A DNA stretch of 64,000 nt, from contig JAEPNK010000001.1 in assembly GCA_017643495.1 (NCBI GenBank), forward strand, positions 663,623 through 727,622. The letters are read 5' to 3'. Every line of letters starts with the position of its first letter. Positions within the stretch are counted from its first letter, which is position 1. The DNA is from Rhizobiaceae bacterium (GTDB lineage: Bacteria > Pseudomonadota > Alphaproteobacteria > Rhizobiales > Rhizobiaceae). Under the pieces are notes generated by a model. That model was given only the letters and a program-made list of their open reading frames with translations. It ran no database searches and was not told where the DNA came from. Made by a program: the position numbers and the translations under genes. Shown here piece after piece: positions 19,374-30,759 of the stretch.

Positions 19374-22300
19374 GTGCCCTACGATGTACCCATACTTATT
19401 TCGGGCCGCGCATGCAGGCTTCCCGGCTCGGATGACTATCAGGGTTTCAGGGAGCTTCTGAGATCCGGAACGTGTGCGGTTGGCGAAATCGGCGAGGACC
19501 GTTGGGCCCAATGGCGCTTCTATCACCCCGTACCCGGCACCTCAGGCAAGGCCTATACCCAGGCTGCCGGCCTGCTTGATGACATCTGGGGGTTTGACCC
19601 CAAGCCGTTCAACCTTTCTCCGCGCGAAGCAGAGCAGATGGATCCGCAGCAAAGATTGTTGCTGCAGGTTGTTTGGGAAGCGCTTGAAAGTGCCGATCTG
19701 AGACCATCAGAACTGGCAGGAGAGAATGTCGGGGTATATGTGGGCGCCTCCTCAATGGATTTCGGTACCCGGATGATGTATGATCAGGAACTGGCTGATC
19801 TTTACACCATGACCGGCAGCACGCTCTCCGTGATCGCCAACCGGGTTTCCTACATATTTGATTTCAAGGGCCCCAGTTTTACTGTTGATACAGCTTGTTC
19901 ATCTTCACTCGTCGCACTGAACGAGGCGGTCTCTGCATTGGAAGCCGGACGGGTTGAGATCGCCATTGTGGCCGGTGTGAACATTCTCCTCAATCCAATA
20001 CCTTTCATCGGCTTTTCGGCGGGACGCTTCCTGTCTCCAACAGGTCTCTGCCAGTCTTTTTCTGACCATGCGGATGGATATGTACGTTCAGAAGGAGTGG
20101 TCAGTCTGGTGTTGCGCCGCGCTGACTCGAAGATTGGGGGCAACTCGCCTGTTTATGCTGAAATTCTTGGTGCTGACATCAATTCTGATGGTCGGACTTC
20201 CGGGATTGCATTGCCGAAAGGTGAGGCACAGGCAAACTTGCTGCGCGGACTTTATGAAAAATCCGGCATTGATCCTGACCGCTTAAGTTTCATCGAAGCC
20301 CATGGCACAGGCACACAGGTGGGTGATGCAGCAGAAGCGATGGCCGTGGGATCTGCACTGGCAAGGCATCGCAGCAAGCCTCTGCCCATCGGATCTGTGA
20401 AATCCAATATCGGGCACCTGGAACCGGTTTCCGGTCTTGCAGGGATTTTGAAATCCCTCATAGCTTTCGAGGACCGCCTGCTGCCGGCAAGCCTGCATGC
20501 TGCTGAACCGAACCGGAATATAGATTTTGAAGATAACAAACTTGCGCTTGCCGCTGAACCTGTAGACCTCGGCCCTGATAACAACCAGCTTGTTGCCGGT
20601 GTGAGTTCGTTCGGTTTCGGCGGTACGAATGCGCATGTGATACTTGCATCACCATCTCGGAAAGAAGGGGTGGATTCATCTGTCCAGCAGTCTGGTCAAA
20701 CGGATACTGGTGAGCACATGCTTTTTGCGTCGGCATTTTGTGCAGATGCATTGCGTGAAACTGCTATGGCTTGCGCCGATCACCTTTCAACGGAAAATTG
20801 TGAGCCGGGCAATTATTGCAAGGCACTGGTTGAGAACCGTGATGCACATCCCGAAAGGGTTGCAGTGCTTGGTGGAGATTGTGAAGAGTTGCTCGACGGG
20901 CTTCAGGGGTTCATTGTCGGCGACCGCATGCCGGGTGTGTTCAAGGCCCGCTCTCAATTGAAGGATGAACCAGCCGTATTCGTTTATTCCGGCAATGGCG
21001 CACAATATGCGGGCATGGGATGTGCAGCCAGGGCGGCAGATGAAAGTTATGCCCAGCATTTCAACAAGGTCAGTGAACGCTTCGCAGCTCTGGCCGGCTG
21101 GTCACTTACCGAAATGCTGGACGATACTGACCTTGAGCAAAAAATCACTCAGGCCACTATTGCCCAACCCATCCTTTTTGCTGATCAGGTTGCCCTGAGC
21201 TTTTCCCTTGCAGATCGCGGTTTGTTGCCGAAAGCAGTGCTTGGTCATAGTGGCGGGGAAATCGCCGCGGCACATGTTTGCGGGTCGCTTGATCTTGACC
21301 AGGCACTGCGTACCATTGTGGAGCGAAGCAACTCACAGGAACAGCTTGCCGGAAAAGGCACGATGGCCGCACTTCAGGCACCTGAAGATGAAGTTCGGGC
21401 CGAGATAGAACGCTTCCCTGCAAAACAATTGACCATTGCTGCGGTCAACAGTCCCCGCAGCGTTACACTTGTCGGTCCGGCCGCAGAACTTGAGTCGTTT
21501 CTCAAGCATGCCAGAAAAGTGAAACGCTGGGCAGGATTGAAACTCGGGGTGAATTATCCCTATCACAGTCCGATGCAGGACGAGATCGAGGAAATGTTCA
21601 GAAAGGGGTTGAAATACATAACCCCGCAGGAAAACAGCATCCCGTATTTTTCCTGTGTTTACGGACAGGAAGTGCCAGGCAGTACGCTGGATGTTGATTA
21701 CTGGTGGTCGTTACTGCGTGAACCTGTGCGCTTCACGGAGGCTGTGAAAGCGGCCCACGAAAAGGGGTTCAGACTGTTCCTGGAATGTGGTCCCCAGCCT
21801 GTCCTGACCTCATATCTCACAGATACACTGGCTGATGTTGATGATGTGGCAAAGGCCACACACACCTTTGAAAAAGGGGATAGCGAGGAGCACAATCCTG
21901 TTTCCCGGTCTGTATGCAGGGCGTTCGTCAATGGCGCTGCGATAGACAGGGAAATGTGGTGGCCGGGATCTGCTGCCTCCCGGCAAAATCTGCCAACTTA
22001 CCAATGGCAGAACGAACAATACCGGATTGATGTCACCGATACGATTGAGAATAGCATGGGCATCAATCCGGATGCCCATGCAGCCTTGGGTCGCAAATTC
22101 GATTGGGACTCAAATTTTTGGCTTTCACAAATTGACCAGAAGGTGAGGCCTGATCTTGCCCAGCACGTGGTTCAGGGAAGATCGCTGGCGCCTGGCAGTT
22201 TCTTTTTCGAACTTGCGGTTGCTGCTGCGCGCAGGGTAACCAATAGCGAGCATGTTGAAATCCGTGACCTTGATATCCATGCCCCCCTTGTTCTCATGGA

Positions 22301-25300
22301 GAAATCAACCGCCGACCTGCGGACCATGGTTTCAGAAGATGCTTCAAGTATTGATATATCCAGCCGTCCCGTTGGCAATCGTGACAAGTGGCTGAAGCAT
22401 GTCTCTGCCCGCTTCGGCATCCTGTCCGCTGGCTGGCCAGAAAACACCGAGTCACCTGATTTGCAGTTTGTTGATGGCGACCATCGTGGTGAACGGGTTT
22501 ACAAACTGGCAGAACGGCTTGGTCTCAATTACGGGCCGCTGTTCAGAAAACTGTCTCATTTGCGCGTGTCCAGTGCACAGGAACTGGAAGTGTTTCTTGA
22601 TGAGACGGCAAATGACATCTTGCCCGGAAGTGCGTTTGATCCGCTGTCCATGGACAGTCTTTTCCACGGACTTCTGGCAGGCCTTCAGGAACATAAATCC
22701 CTACCGCAAAACATTGCCTATGTTCCGGTGCACGTCCGCAGGATCAGGGTAAGAGGTAGCGAAACAAGGTTCAGTGCCGGCCGTCTTCGCATAACGCGCA
22801 TTGGTACAAAATCTGTCGTAGCCGACTTCGAATGTTTTGATGCTGACGGTCGGTTGTCAGCCATACTGGAAGGTGTGCGGTTCAGTACCATGCGTCTGGC
22901 AGGGCATTTCGAACTCGAAGCTGCGTCCTACTCATTTGAGACTTTGCCGGTCAAAGCCGACCGTTTACCGGGCTCACTTGAAGCATCTGACGCAGGAAAA
23001 TCAGTTGCAGAATTCGCCTCAACGATCGGCGATGAAAATGATGTAACCCATCTTTTGGTCGAGGCCATCTGCCAACGTATTGCTTATGATACTCTATCGG
23101 GCCTGGCAGACCGGGAAGGAAAGCTTGAAATCAGTTCACTTGCGGACTGCAATTGGCCATATTTCGACGTCTTGCTCGACATGTTGGAGTCATCAGAATT
23201 GGTGACCCGTTCGAACGAGCAGGGTACGCTGCAACTGGCTGCAGAGATTGATCTTCCTGAAGCAAAGGACCAAATTGCCAACCTCCTGATTGAGCGGCCT
23301 GATGCTGTGAGCGAGTGCGCCTTGCTGGCGAGGCTGGCAGCTGTTTCTGGCGAACTTGTAAAAGATGATGCCGGACAGGTGGAAATGTTCGGTGGTGAGT
23401 TGCTTAAAGCGTTCCTGGCTTCTTCAATAGCGGCGCGGACACGGCTTGCTTTGGTCACTGACTGGCTGGAGCAATTCCTCGAACCCTTCCCTGATGAGGT
23501 CAGCCATTCAGTCGCCGTCGTTGTGCCCCATGGCGGCAAGTGCCGGCTCGGCAACCTCAGGCGTTTTGGTCAGGTTGATATTCATGTGGTCACATATGAA
23601 GAGATCGGTGATCATGATGATAGCCATTCGCTGATCGTGTTTCCCATGGGGCTGCCTCCCAAGACATTTTCGGATGCACGGATGGCCCGCTTTGCCGATT
23701 TGTTGCAGGACAATGGTCTGCTTGTTTCAATAGAAAGCACTGCGGACAGTCTGGTCAGTATGCTCAGTGCTGTTGGGCGTCATGGCGATCATTCCGGGCC
23801 AGACCAGGTTATCCGCCAAAGGGCCTTTGGCGGGTCGGAAGATTGGCAAGCCCTGTTTGGTGAGGCCGGTTTTTCAGAGCCGTTCGTTAAAGAGCTTGAC
23901 GGTCAGCATTTTGGTTACTCAGTTCTAGCCAGCAACAAGAAAGCTGGCGATGCACCTCTTGCCAGTCAGCATGCAGTCATATCCGAGTTGCAGCCAACTG
24001 CTTTTGCCGAGAATGACATGGTTCTGGAGCAGTTCCAGCTGACCCGCATGGATGAGGCTGGCGGTATCTGGTTGTTCGACAGTATAGGGTCTGTTCCAAC
24101 GGACGATGACCCGCCAATCAGCATTGCTTACATGCCGGCAATTTCTCCAAGCCAGGCACATCTGGCCTCCCGGATTATGGCCCTGTCCGGCTTGCTTGGT
24201 GATTTGAAGCAGGGTTCTGCAATCTGGCTTGTCATTCCCAATGGTGCCCCGGCGGGAAATGACCAATCCGTTGATCCATGTCAAACTGCGGTTTGGGCTT
24301 ATGCGAGAACAGCCCTGAACGAGTTTCCTGAACTCGATATCCGTATGGTGGATTTGGAAGAGACGGATGCTCTTGCCGCGAAGGGTTTTCTGGATGTGTT
24401 GAAGTCGGGAAGCCCGGAAGCCGAGCTTGTTTTCAGGGGCGATCAGCTATCTGCAATCCGTATTGCCGATAACATGCCGCATGGTTGCGGAGATGCGCCC
24501 CGGCTTGATCCGGATGATTGCAGGACTTCGTTGGTTCTTCCTGCCGGAGGGAGGCTTGATGAGCTCCATTGGGAACTGGTGAAATCTCCTGCACCAGAGG
24601 CACATCAGGTTGAGGTTGACGTGATTGCCACCGGTCTCAATTATCGTGACGTCATGTGGGCGTTGGGCATGCTTCCGGAAGAAGCGCTTGAAAACGGCTT
24701 TGCCGGTCCCACACTTGGAATTGAATACGCAGGAAGAGTTCGGCGAACAGGTGATGGGGTAACGCAACTGAAGGTTGGTGACTTGGTAGCTGCTACAGGC
24801 CCTGCTTCATTCACTTCCCGCCAGATACTGGATGAAGCAAAGGCTTGCAAACTGCCTGAAGGCATCGATCTTTTTTCAGCGGCAACAATCCCGGTTGCCT
24901 TTTTCACCGCTTATTATTCGGTCAATTACCTGGCCCACCTTGCCGAAGGGGAAACCATTCTGGTTCACGGGGCGGCTGGTGGTGTGGGACTTGCAGCAAT
25001 CCAGGTTGCCAAGGCATTGGGAGCAAGGATCATTGCAACAGCGGGTACCCCTGCAAAGCGGGACCTTCTCCGTTCGCTGGAAGTTGATCATGTACTTGAT
25101 TCCCGCAGTCTGGAATTCGCCGGATGTGTCAGGGACATTACGTCAGGTGAAGGCGTGGATGTGGTGCTTAACTCCCTTGCCGGAGAAGCAATGGAGCTTG
25201 GTCTGAATGTATTGAAGCCGTTTGGGCGTTTTGTCGAGCTTGGCAAGCAGGACTATTATCTGAACAGCAAGATTGGCCTGCGCCCGCTGAAAGAGAATAT

Positions 25301-26792
25301 CAGCTATTTCGGCGTGGATGCGGATCAGGTCATGGCGGCGCGACCACAACTTGTGGAACGGCTTTTCTCCGAAATCATGGAAAATTTCCATCAGGGTGTA
25401 TTTGTTCCGCTTCCTTACCGTGCATTTGACGGCAGCCAGGTTGTGGATGCATTCAGGCTGATGCAGAGATCTGCCCATATCGGCAAAATTGTTGTCAGCC
25501 CGACACCGTTCTCGGAAAAACTTCCGCAAGCGCACGCTGCAATGTTCACGGCATCTCCAAAAGGCGCTCACGTGATTGCCGGTGGCCTTGGTGGTATTGG
25601 CCTTGAGATCATGACCTGGCTGGCAGAACGTGGCGCAAGAACCCTCATACTCCTTTCCCGTACCGGCACAGTAACCGAAGAGGGGTCGGAAAAGATTGAG
25701 GAACTGGTTGCCGGTGGCGTAGATGTAAGAGTGGTCGTTTGTGACGTGAGCGACAAATCAACAGTCGAAGCCGTCCTTGCCGGGTTGCGAAAGGATGGCG
25801 GTATTGCCGGCATCATCAATGCAGCGATGGTTCTTGAGGATATGGAAATCCGTAATCTGGACGAGGCAAGCCTGAAACGGACACTGGATGCAAAAGTCAG
25901 TGGCAGCCTCAACCTGCATGATGCAACGCTCAAGGATGAGTTGGCCTATTTTGTCATGTTCTCCTCGGTTGCCAGCATGATCGGCAATATAGGCCAGGCT
26001 TCATACGTTGCGGCTAATGGGTATATGGAAGGACTTGCACGTCTGCGCCGCAATCTGAATTTGCCCGCACTTGCAATCGGGTGGGGCGCGGTTTCCGATG
26101 CAGGATATCTTGCCCGTGAAGCCGAAAAGGCCGCTATCGTCGCAAATTTTTCAGGCAACATGAAGTTTGTCACCGGTGACATGCTGCATGCCCTGGGTGC
26201 ATTGCTGGCAAAAGAAGAAATCGGCATGGTCGGGCCGGTTGTGACCGTTACCCCGATGTCGTGGTCAGCTGCTGCGGGTGTCTTGAAAACTGTAAAGACC
26301 CCGACTTTTGGCCTTCTTTCCAGAAAGGCTGCGCAAAATGCAAGTTCTGGTGACATGGGGAATTTCAGGGAGAGTTTGCAAAACTTGCCGAAAGACAAAC
26401 TTGTACCCAAATTGGCTGGTTTTATAATCAGCGAGATTGCGTCGGTATTGCGGGTTTCGGAATCTGACCTCAGTATGAACCGTCCGATCTCTGACTTTGG
26501 CATGGACTCACTGATGGGTGTCGAGTTTGCCATAGGGGCGCAAAAAGTTTTGGGAGAAGACATTCCAATGACCATGATTTCCGTCGACGGCATGTCAATC
26601 AACGATATCTCAGAAAAGATTGCTGACCACATTCTTGCGGACTCGGACCGTAGTGATGATGGCGACACGGTTGTAGAAAATCTGGCAGCCCAGCACGCCG
26701 GTGAAGTCGCTGATGATCATACGATCAACAAAGATGAACTTCTGGATACCCTCACTAAACGTGAAAAAGACTTGGGCAGTGTAATCGATTGA
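19374..26792 (+). CDS. rkpA: Highly reducing type I polyketide/fatty acid synthase, RkpA-like
   Basis: 2472 residues, GTG start fixed by an in-frame stop six bases upstream. Domains: ketosynthase (1-425; Cys175 in DTACSSSL, His310 in HGTGT, His348 in NIGHLEP); acyltransferase (530-860; Ser626 in GHSGGE, His731); dehydratase (895-1190; His931 in HVVQGRSLAPG and Asp in DPLSMDSLFHG); a degenerate methyltransferase-like region (1225-1515) without the GxGxG SAM motif; a structural KR half (1530-1705); enoylreductase (1715-2045; HGAAGGVG); ketoreductase (2060-2250; GGLGGIG, Tyr in ASYVAAN); one acyl carrier domain (Ser2379 in GMDSL). All reducing domains look intact and no thioesterase is present. 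This layout and the following genes match Sinorhizobium RkpA, needed for capsular K-antigen, thought to make a special lipid. Single module suggests iterative use. Confidence 0.9.
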   Translation: MPYDVPILISGRACRLPGSDDYQGFRELLRSGTCAVGEIGEDRWAQWRFYHPVPGTSGKAYTQAAGLLDDIWGFDPKPFNLSPREAEQMDPQQRLLLQVVWEALESADLRPSELAGENVGVYVGASSMDFGTRMMYDQELADLYTMTGSTLSVIANRVSYIFDFKGPSFTVDTACSSSLVALNEAVSALEAGRVEIAIVAGVNILLNPIPFIGFSAGRFLSPTGLCQSFSDHADGYVRSEGVVSLVLRRADSKIGGNSPVYAEILGADINSDGRTSGIALPKGEAQANLLRGLYEKSGIDPDRLSFIEAHGTGTQVGDAAEAMAVGSALARHRSKPLPIGSVKSNIGHLEPVSGLAGILKSLIAFEDRLLPASLHAAEPNRNIDFEDNKLALAAEPVDLGPDNNQLVAGVSSFGFGGTNAHVILASPSRKEGVDSSVQQSGQTDTGEHMLFASAFCADALRETAMACADHLSTENCEPGNYCKALVENRDAHPERVAVLGGDCEELLDGLQGFIVGDRMPGVFKARSQLKDEPAVFVYSGNGAQYAGMGCAARAADESYAQHFNKVSERFAALAGWSLTEMLDDTDLEQKITQATIAQPILFADQVALSFSLADRGLLPKAVLGHSGGEIAAAHVCGSLDLDQALRTIVERSNSQEQLAGKGTMAALQAPEDEVRAEIERFPAKQLTIAAVNSPRSVTLVGPAAELESFLKHARKVKRWAGLKLGVNYPYHSPMQDEIEEMFRKGLKYITPQENSIPYFSCVYGQEVPGSTLDVDYWWSLLREPVRFTEAVKAAHEKGFRLFLECGPQPVLTSYLTDTLADVDDVAKATHTFEKGDSEEHNPVSRSVCRAFVNGAAIDREMWWPGSAASRQNLPTYQWQNEQYRIDVTDTIENSMGINPDAHAALGRKFDWDSNFWLSQIDQKVRPDLAQHVVQGRSLAPGSFFFELAVAAARRVTNSEHVEIRDLDIHAPLVLMEKSTADLRTMVSEDASSIDISSRPVGNRDKWLKHVSARFGILSAGWPENTESPDLQFVDGDHRGERVYKLAERLGLNYGPLFRKLSHLRVSSAQELEVFLDETANDILPGSAFDPLSMDSLFHGLLAGLQEHKSLPQNIAYVPVHVRRIRVRGSETRFSAGRLRITRIGTKSVVADFECFDADGRLSAILEGVRFSTMRLAGHFELEAASYSFETLPVKADRLPGSLEASDAGKSVAEFASTIGDENDVTHLLVEAICQRIAYDTLSGLADREGKLEISSLADCNWPYFDVLLDMLESSELVTRSNEQGTLQLAAEIDLPEAKDQIANLLIERPDAVSECALLARLAAVSGELVKDDAGQVEMFGGELLKAFLASSIAARTRLALVTDWLEQFLEPFPDEVSHSVAVVVPHGGKCRLGNLRRFGQVDIHVVTYEEIGDHDDSHSLIVFPMGLPPKTFSDARMARFADLLQDNGLLVSIESTADSLVSMLSAVGRHGDHSGPDQVIRQRAFGGSEDWQALFGEAGFSEPFVKELDGQHFGYSVLASNKKAGDAPLASQHAVISELQPTAFAENDMVLEQFQLTRMDEAGGIWLFDSIGSVPTDDDPPISIAYMPAISPSQAHLASRIMALSGLLGDLKQGSAIWLVIPNGAPAGNDQSVDPCQTAVWAYARTALNEFPELDIRMVDLEETDALAAKGFLDVLKSGSPEAELVFRGDQLSAIRIADNMPHGCGDAPRLDPDDCRTSLVLPAGGRLDELHWELVKSPAPEAHQVEVDVIATGLNYRDVMWALGMLPEEALENGFAGPTLGIEYAGRVRRTGDGVTQLKVGDLVAATGPASFTSRQILDEAKACKLPEGIDLFSAATIPVAFFTAYYSVNYLAHLAEGETILVHGAAGGVGLAAIQVAKALGARIIATAGTPAKRDLLRSLEVDHVLDSRSLEFAGCVRDITSGEGVDVVLNSLAGEAMELGLNVLKPFGRFVELGKQDYYLNSKIGLRPLKENISYFGVDADQVMAARPQLVERLFSEIMENFHQGVFVPLPYRAFDGSQVVDAFRLMQRSAHIGKIVVSPTPFSEKLPQAHAAMFTASPKGAHVIAGGLGGIGLEIMTWLAERGARTLILLSRTGTVTEEGSEKIEELVAGGVDVRVVVCDVSDKSTVEAVLAGLRKDGGIAGIINAAMVLEDMEIRNLDEASLKRTLDAKVSGSLNLHDATLKDELAYFVMFSSVASMIGNIGQASYVAANGYMEGLARLRRNLNLPALAIGWGAVSDAGYLAREAEKAAIVANFSGNMKFVTGDMLHALGALLAKEEIGMVGPVVTVTPMSWSAAAGVLKTVKTPTFGLLSRKAAQNASSGDMGNFRESLQNLPKDKLVPKLAGFIISEIASVLRVSESDLSMNRPISDFGMDSLMGVEFAIGAQKVLGEDIPMTMISVDGMSINDISEKIADHILADSDRSDDGDTVVENLAAQHAGEVADDHTINKDELLDTLTKREKDLGSVID

Positions 26793-28147
26793 CCCAAGCC
26801 AGGACAAAAAAACTCCTTTCATCCGATGCCCGCAAGGCTGCCCTTGAACTTGCAAAAAAATCGGCAGGCAGATCCCGGTTGTCTGCCAATGGTCGCAAGG
26901 AACAATACAAGCCTGCGGCCGCTTTTTCCGATTTGCCGGAATATCAGGAAATAAGAAAAATACGTGCGGCTGCTGACATGTTTGGAGTCAGCAACCCGTT
27001 TTTTCGACCGCACGAGGTTCGTGCCGGTGCGACAACCCGCATCAACGGGGAAACCCTCTCCAATTTTGCCTCCTATGATTATTTGGGGTTGAATGGCGAC
27101 CCGCGTGTGGCTGAGGCCGCACGGGAGGCTGTTGACCAGTTTGGTACATCGGCATCCGCGAGCCGGGTAGTTGCCGGTGAAAGACCTGTACATCGCAAGC
27201 TGGAAAAAGCACTTGCCGACCATTACGGCGTTGAGGATGCCGTTGTATTGGTCAGTGGACATGCAACAAATGTCGGAACAATAGGCCATCTTCTCGGCGA
27301 GAAGGACTTGCTGATTCACGATGCCTACATTCATAACAGTGTTGTGGAGGGAGCCAAACTGTCCGGAGCGCGCCGGCGCAGCTTCCAGCACAATGACCTG
27401 GAAAATCTTCAAAGTCTGCTGCGCGAACATCGCAACAGCTATCGCAATGTCCTTGTCGTGGTTGAAGGCCTGTACTCGATGGATGGCGATACAATTGACC
27501 TGGCAAGCCTGATCGAAATCAAGGACCATTATGGTGCCTGGCTGATGGTGGATGAGGCACATGCGCTTGGTGTTACGGGAGAAACCGGTCTCGGCTCGCG
27601 GGAAAAATGCGGGATTGACCCTTCCCGGGTCGACATATGGATGGGTACCCTCAGCAAGACCCTGAGCGCATCAGGTGGGTATATTGCCGGAAACTCGGCA
27701 CTGATTGAATTGCTGAAGACCCAGGCTCCGGGATTTGTTTATTCGGTCGGCCTTTCACCGCCGCTTGCAGCAGCAGCCTGCCGGGCACTGGAATTGCTTC
27801 ATGACGAGACCTGGCGTGTCAAAAAGCTGCGCGACAACGGTCAGTTTTTCCTTAACACCTGCAAGGAACTCGGGCTCGATACAGGCTATAGCGAAGGCTA
27901 TGCCGTGACCCCTGTCCTGGTTGGGGATTCGCTGAAAGCAGCCAAGCTGGCAGACAATCTCCTTCGACAGGGGATAAATGTAATGCCAATCGTGTATCCG
28001 GCAGTACCCATGCAATCAGCCCGGTTGCGTTTTTTTGTTACGGCTGAACACGAGCACGATCAATTGAAAAACGCTGCCGAACTGACCCGCGAAGAATTGC
28101 AGATCATACAGAATACAAACATGTTTGATGCTGTGGAGAAATCCTAG
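26789..28147 (+). CDS. rkpG: Alpha-oxoamine synthase (PLP), RkpG-like
   Basis: 452 residues from TTG 26789, overlapping the polyketide synthase stop by four bases (TTGA). PLP fold type I signs: 'ASYDYLGLNGDPRV', 'SASRVVAGERPVH', 'DEAHALGVTGETGLG' and the Schiff-base lysine Lys290 in MGTLSKTLSASGG. The family (BioF, Kbl, HemA, serine palmitoyltransferase) condenses an acyl thioester with an amino acid with loss of CO2. No other biotin or heme gene is adjacent, while coupling to the synthase suggests it off-loads the polyketide acyl chain from its carrier domain as an aminoketone. The amino acid used cannot be read from sequence. Confidence 0.9.
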   Translation: MTQARTKKLLSSDARKAALELAKKSAGRSRLSANGRKEQYKPAAAFSDLPEYQEIRKIRAAADMFGVSNPFFRPHEVRAGATTRINGETLSNFASYDYLGLNGDPRVAEAAREAVDQFGTSASASRVVAGERPVHRKLEKALADHYGVEDAVVLVSGHATNVGTIGHLLGEKDLLIHDAYIHNSVVEGAKLSGARRRSFQHNDLENLQSLLREHRNSYRNVLVVVEGLYSMDGDTIDLASLIEIKDHYGAWLMVDEAHALGVTGETGLGSREKCGIDPSRVDIWMGTLSKTLSASGGYIAGNSALIELLKTQAPGFVYSVGLSPPLAAAACRALELLHDETWRVKKLRDNGQFFLNTCKELGLDTGYSEGYAVTPVLVGDSLKAAKLADNLLRQGINVMPIVYPAVPMQSARLRFFVTAEHEHDQLKNAAELTREELQIIQNTNMFDAVEKS

Positions 28148-28174
28148 AAGTCGCCTGCTTCTGTCCGTTCCGGC

Positions 28175-29245
<1,071 letters not shown>

Positions 29246-29281
29246 TCATGAGCCATGCAAATCAGTGCAGCCCGTGGCTTT

Positions 29282-30601
29282 TCACAAGGCTGGACCGCGG
29301 TCGGAGGCCGCCATGATCCGCTTTGTTGCCCGGTCGACACTCCACAGGGTTGATTCCATGTAGCCGCCAGAAAAATAATCACCGCAAAATGCTGTTCCGG
29401 CTCGTTTGTCCGTCATTTCCAGAAACCGTAATGCTTCCTGATTATGCCCCGGCAGGCATTGGGGAATGGCGTTGGTAAACCTCTGGACATGTGTGCTTTC
29501 GACTTGCTGGCTGAGATTGGGGAAATCCCGGGCCAACTCCCTGATGACCTCGTTTGCGATTGCCTCGTCGGATTTGTCTATCACGCGTTCCGCTGCCGGA
29601 TCACATATCCACGCCTGCAAAGTTGACAAGCCGCTGGGTATCATGGCCGGGTTTTTGTGTGACGCCTCAATGCAAAAACTGACCAGTCGTTTTCTGTCCG
29701 GCCGGAAAACATAAGACCACACATTGTTGTCCGGTTTGGAGTTGAGAAAAAGGGTGACGGTAATTGCCGGCGGTTGTGAAATTGATGAGAGAAATTGCCG
29801 CTCGTCTTCCCACCCGTTTTCCGGAAGCAGGCTGGACGCAAGGCCCGGTGGTGTCGCCACGATGACCTTGTCGCATGAAAACGTTTTTCCTGTAGTGGTG
29901 GAAATGCCGCTCGGCATGCCATTGGCAAACAGGATTTTCTGCACTGGTGTGTGAAGCCTGACATCCAGGTCTTTGGCAAGTCTTTCATGCAATGAAGAAA
30001 TGCCACCATCCAGCACCAGGTAATCTGTCATGACGATAATCCGCATCAACCGCACGAGATGCAGATAGGATATCGGGGCATGATAGGGTTCGCTTAGTGC
30101 GCCTGCCATTGCCAGCGTCCGCAAACTGTATTCCTGCTCAAACGGGTCCCTGATCCGGTCTGTGGCAAGGATGCTGTCAATCTTTGTCCCCTTTGCAACG
30201 GCGTAAGGGTTCATGGGATTGGTGGCCATTCGCCAAAGGCCGCGGGCGGCCATTTTCAGATTGTCTGTCAAGGAACCTGAAGACATGTAGGGTATGCGAT
30301 GACCGGTAACAAAGAATCCTCCTCCGGCCCGTTCATCGAAGAATTTTGTTTTGCCGCTTACCTTTCGCAACTGTCCGGAAAGGCCTGTTTCGCAGATAAG
30401 GGAAAGGGCGCGTACATAATTGCTGTGAAAATACTGTGTTCCCGCATCGACAATGTCAGCACTGTCTGGTCGCTGAATGGTGACAGCCCTTCCGCCAACC
30501 CTGTCGGAACTTTCAAATACTGTCACATCAATCCCGTTTTTCTGGAGTTTTCTTCCTGCAGCCAGACCGGCAAGACCTGCTCCTATGATGGCGACTTTCA
30601 T
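29282..30601 (-). CDS. FAD-dependent amine oxidase-like oxidoreductase
   Basis: 439 residues from the ATG at 30601 (MKVAIIGAGLAGLAAGRKL); 12 more upstream codons are open but lie before the FAD strand. FAD motif GAGLAGLAAGRKLQ followed by 'VFESSDRVGGRAV', and a C-terminal 'GTAFCGDYFSGGYMES' that matches the second FAD-contact block of the amine oxidase / protoporphyrinogen oxidase / phytoene desaturase superfamily. Substrate unknown. It lies between pseB and the RkpH-like gene (divergent from the latter), so a role in the capsule lipid or its sugar is possible but not shown. Confidence 0.75.
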   Translation of the reverse strand: MKVAIIGAGLAGLAAGRKLQKNGIDVTVFESSDRVGGRAVTIQRPDSADIVDAGTQYFHSNYVRALSLICETGLSGQLRKVSGKTKFFDERAGGGFFVTGHRIPYMSSGSLTDNLKMAARGLWRMATNPMNPYAVAKGTKIDSILATDRIRDPFEQEYSLRTLAMAGALSEPYHAPISYLHLVRLMRIIVMTDYLVLDGGISSLHERLAKDLDVRLHTPVQKILFANGMPSGISTTTGKTFSCDKVIVATPPGLASSLLPENGWEDERQFLSSISQPPAITVTLFLNSKPDNNVWSYVFRPDRKRLVSFCIEASHKNPAMIPSGLSTLQAWICDPAAERVIDKSDEAIANEVIRELARDFPNLSQQVESTHVQRFTNAIPQCLPGHNQEALRFLEMTDKRAGTAFCGDYFSGGYMESTLWSVDRATKRIMAASDRGPAL

Positions 30602-30759
30602 GTTTCCGTATTCCGTTTCCCGGTTCTGGATTCGCATTTGTCCCTTATATCAGGAACACTGCCCGGTTGTGACCTGACATGATTTGATTTTGTCCGGTTG
30701 CGCCACCGGTGGCTCCGGTGCAAGGCTTCCAGTGCGAAGCAATATGTCGGGAGGCAAGC

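Noticed and set aside
19148..19435. Possible small gene between corC and the synthase
   Set aside because: The frame begins inside corC and ends inside the ketosynthase region; no start signal or family likeness.
19374..26792. Heterocyst glycolipid or polyunsaturated fatty acid synthase
   Set aside because: Only one acyl carrier domain is present and PUFA-type dehydratase pairs are missing; the neighbours match the rkp capsule set.
26789..28147. BioF (biotin) or HemA (5-aminolevulinate synthase)
   Set aside because: No biotin genes nearby and coupling to the polyketide synthase; the family alone cannot decide, but context argues for RkpG.
28148..28174. Terminator between rkpG-like and pseB
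   Set aside because: Only a five-pair stem (AGAAG/CTTCT) can be formed, without T-run.
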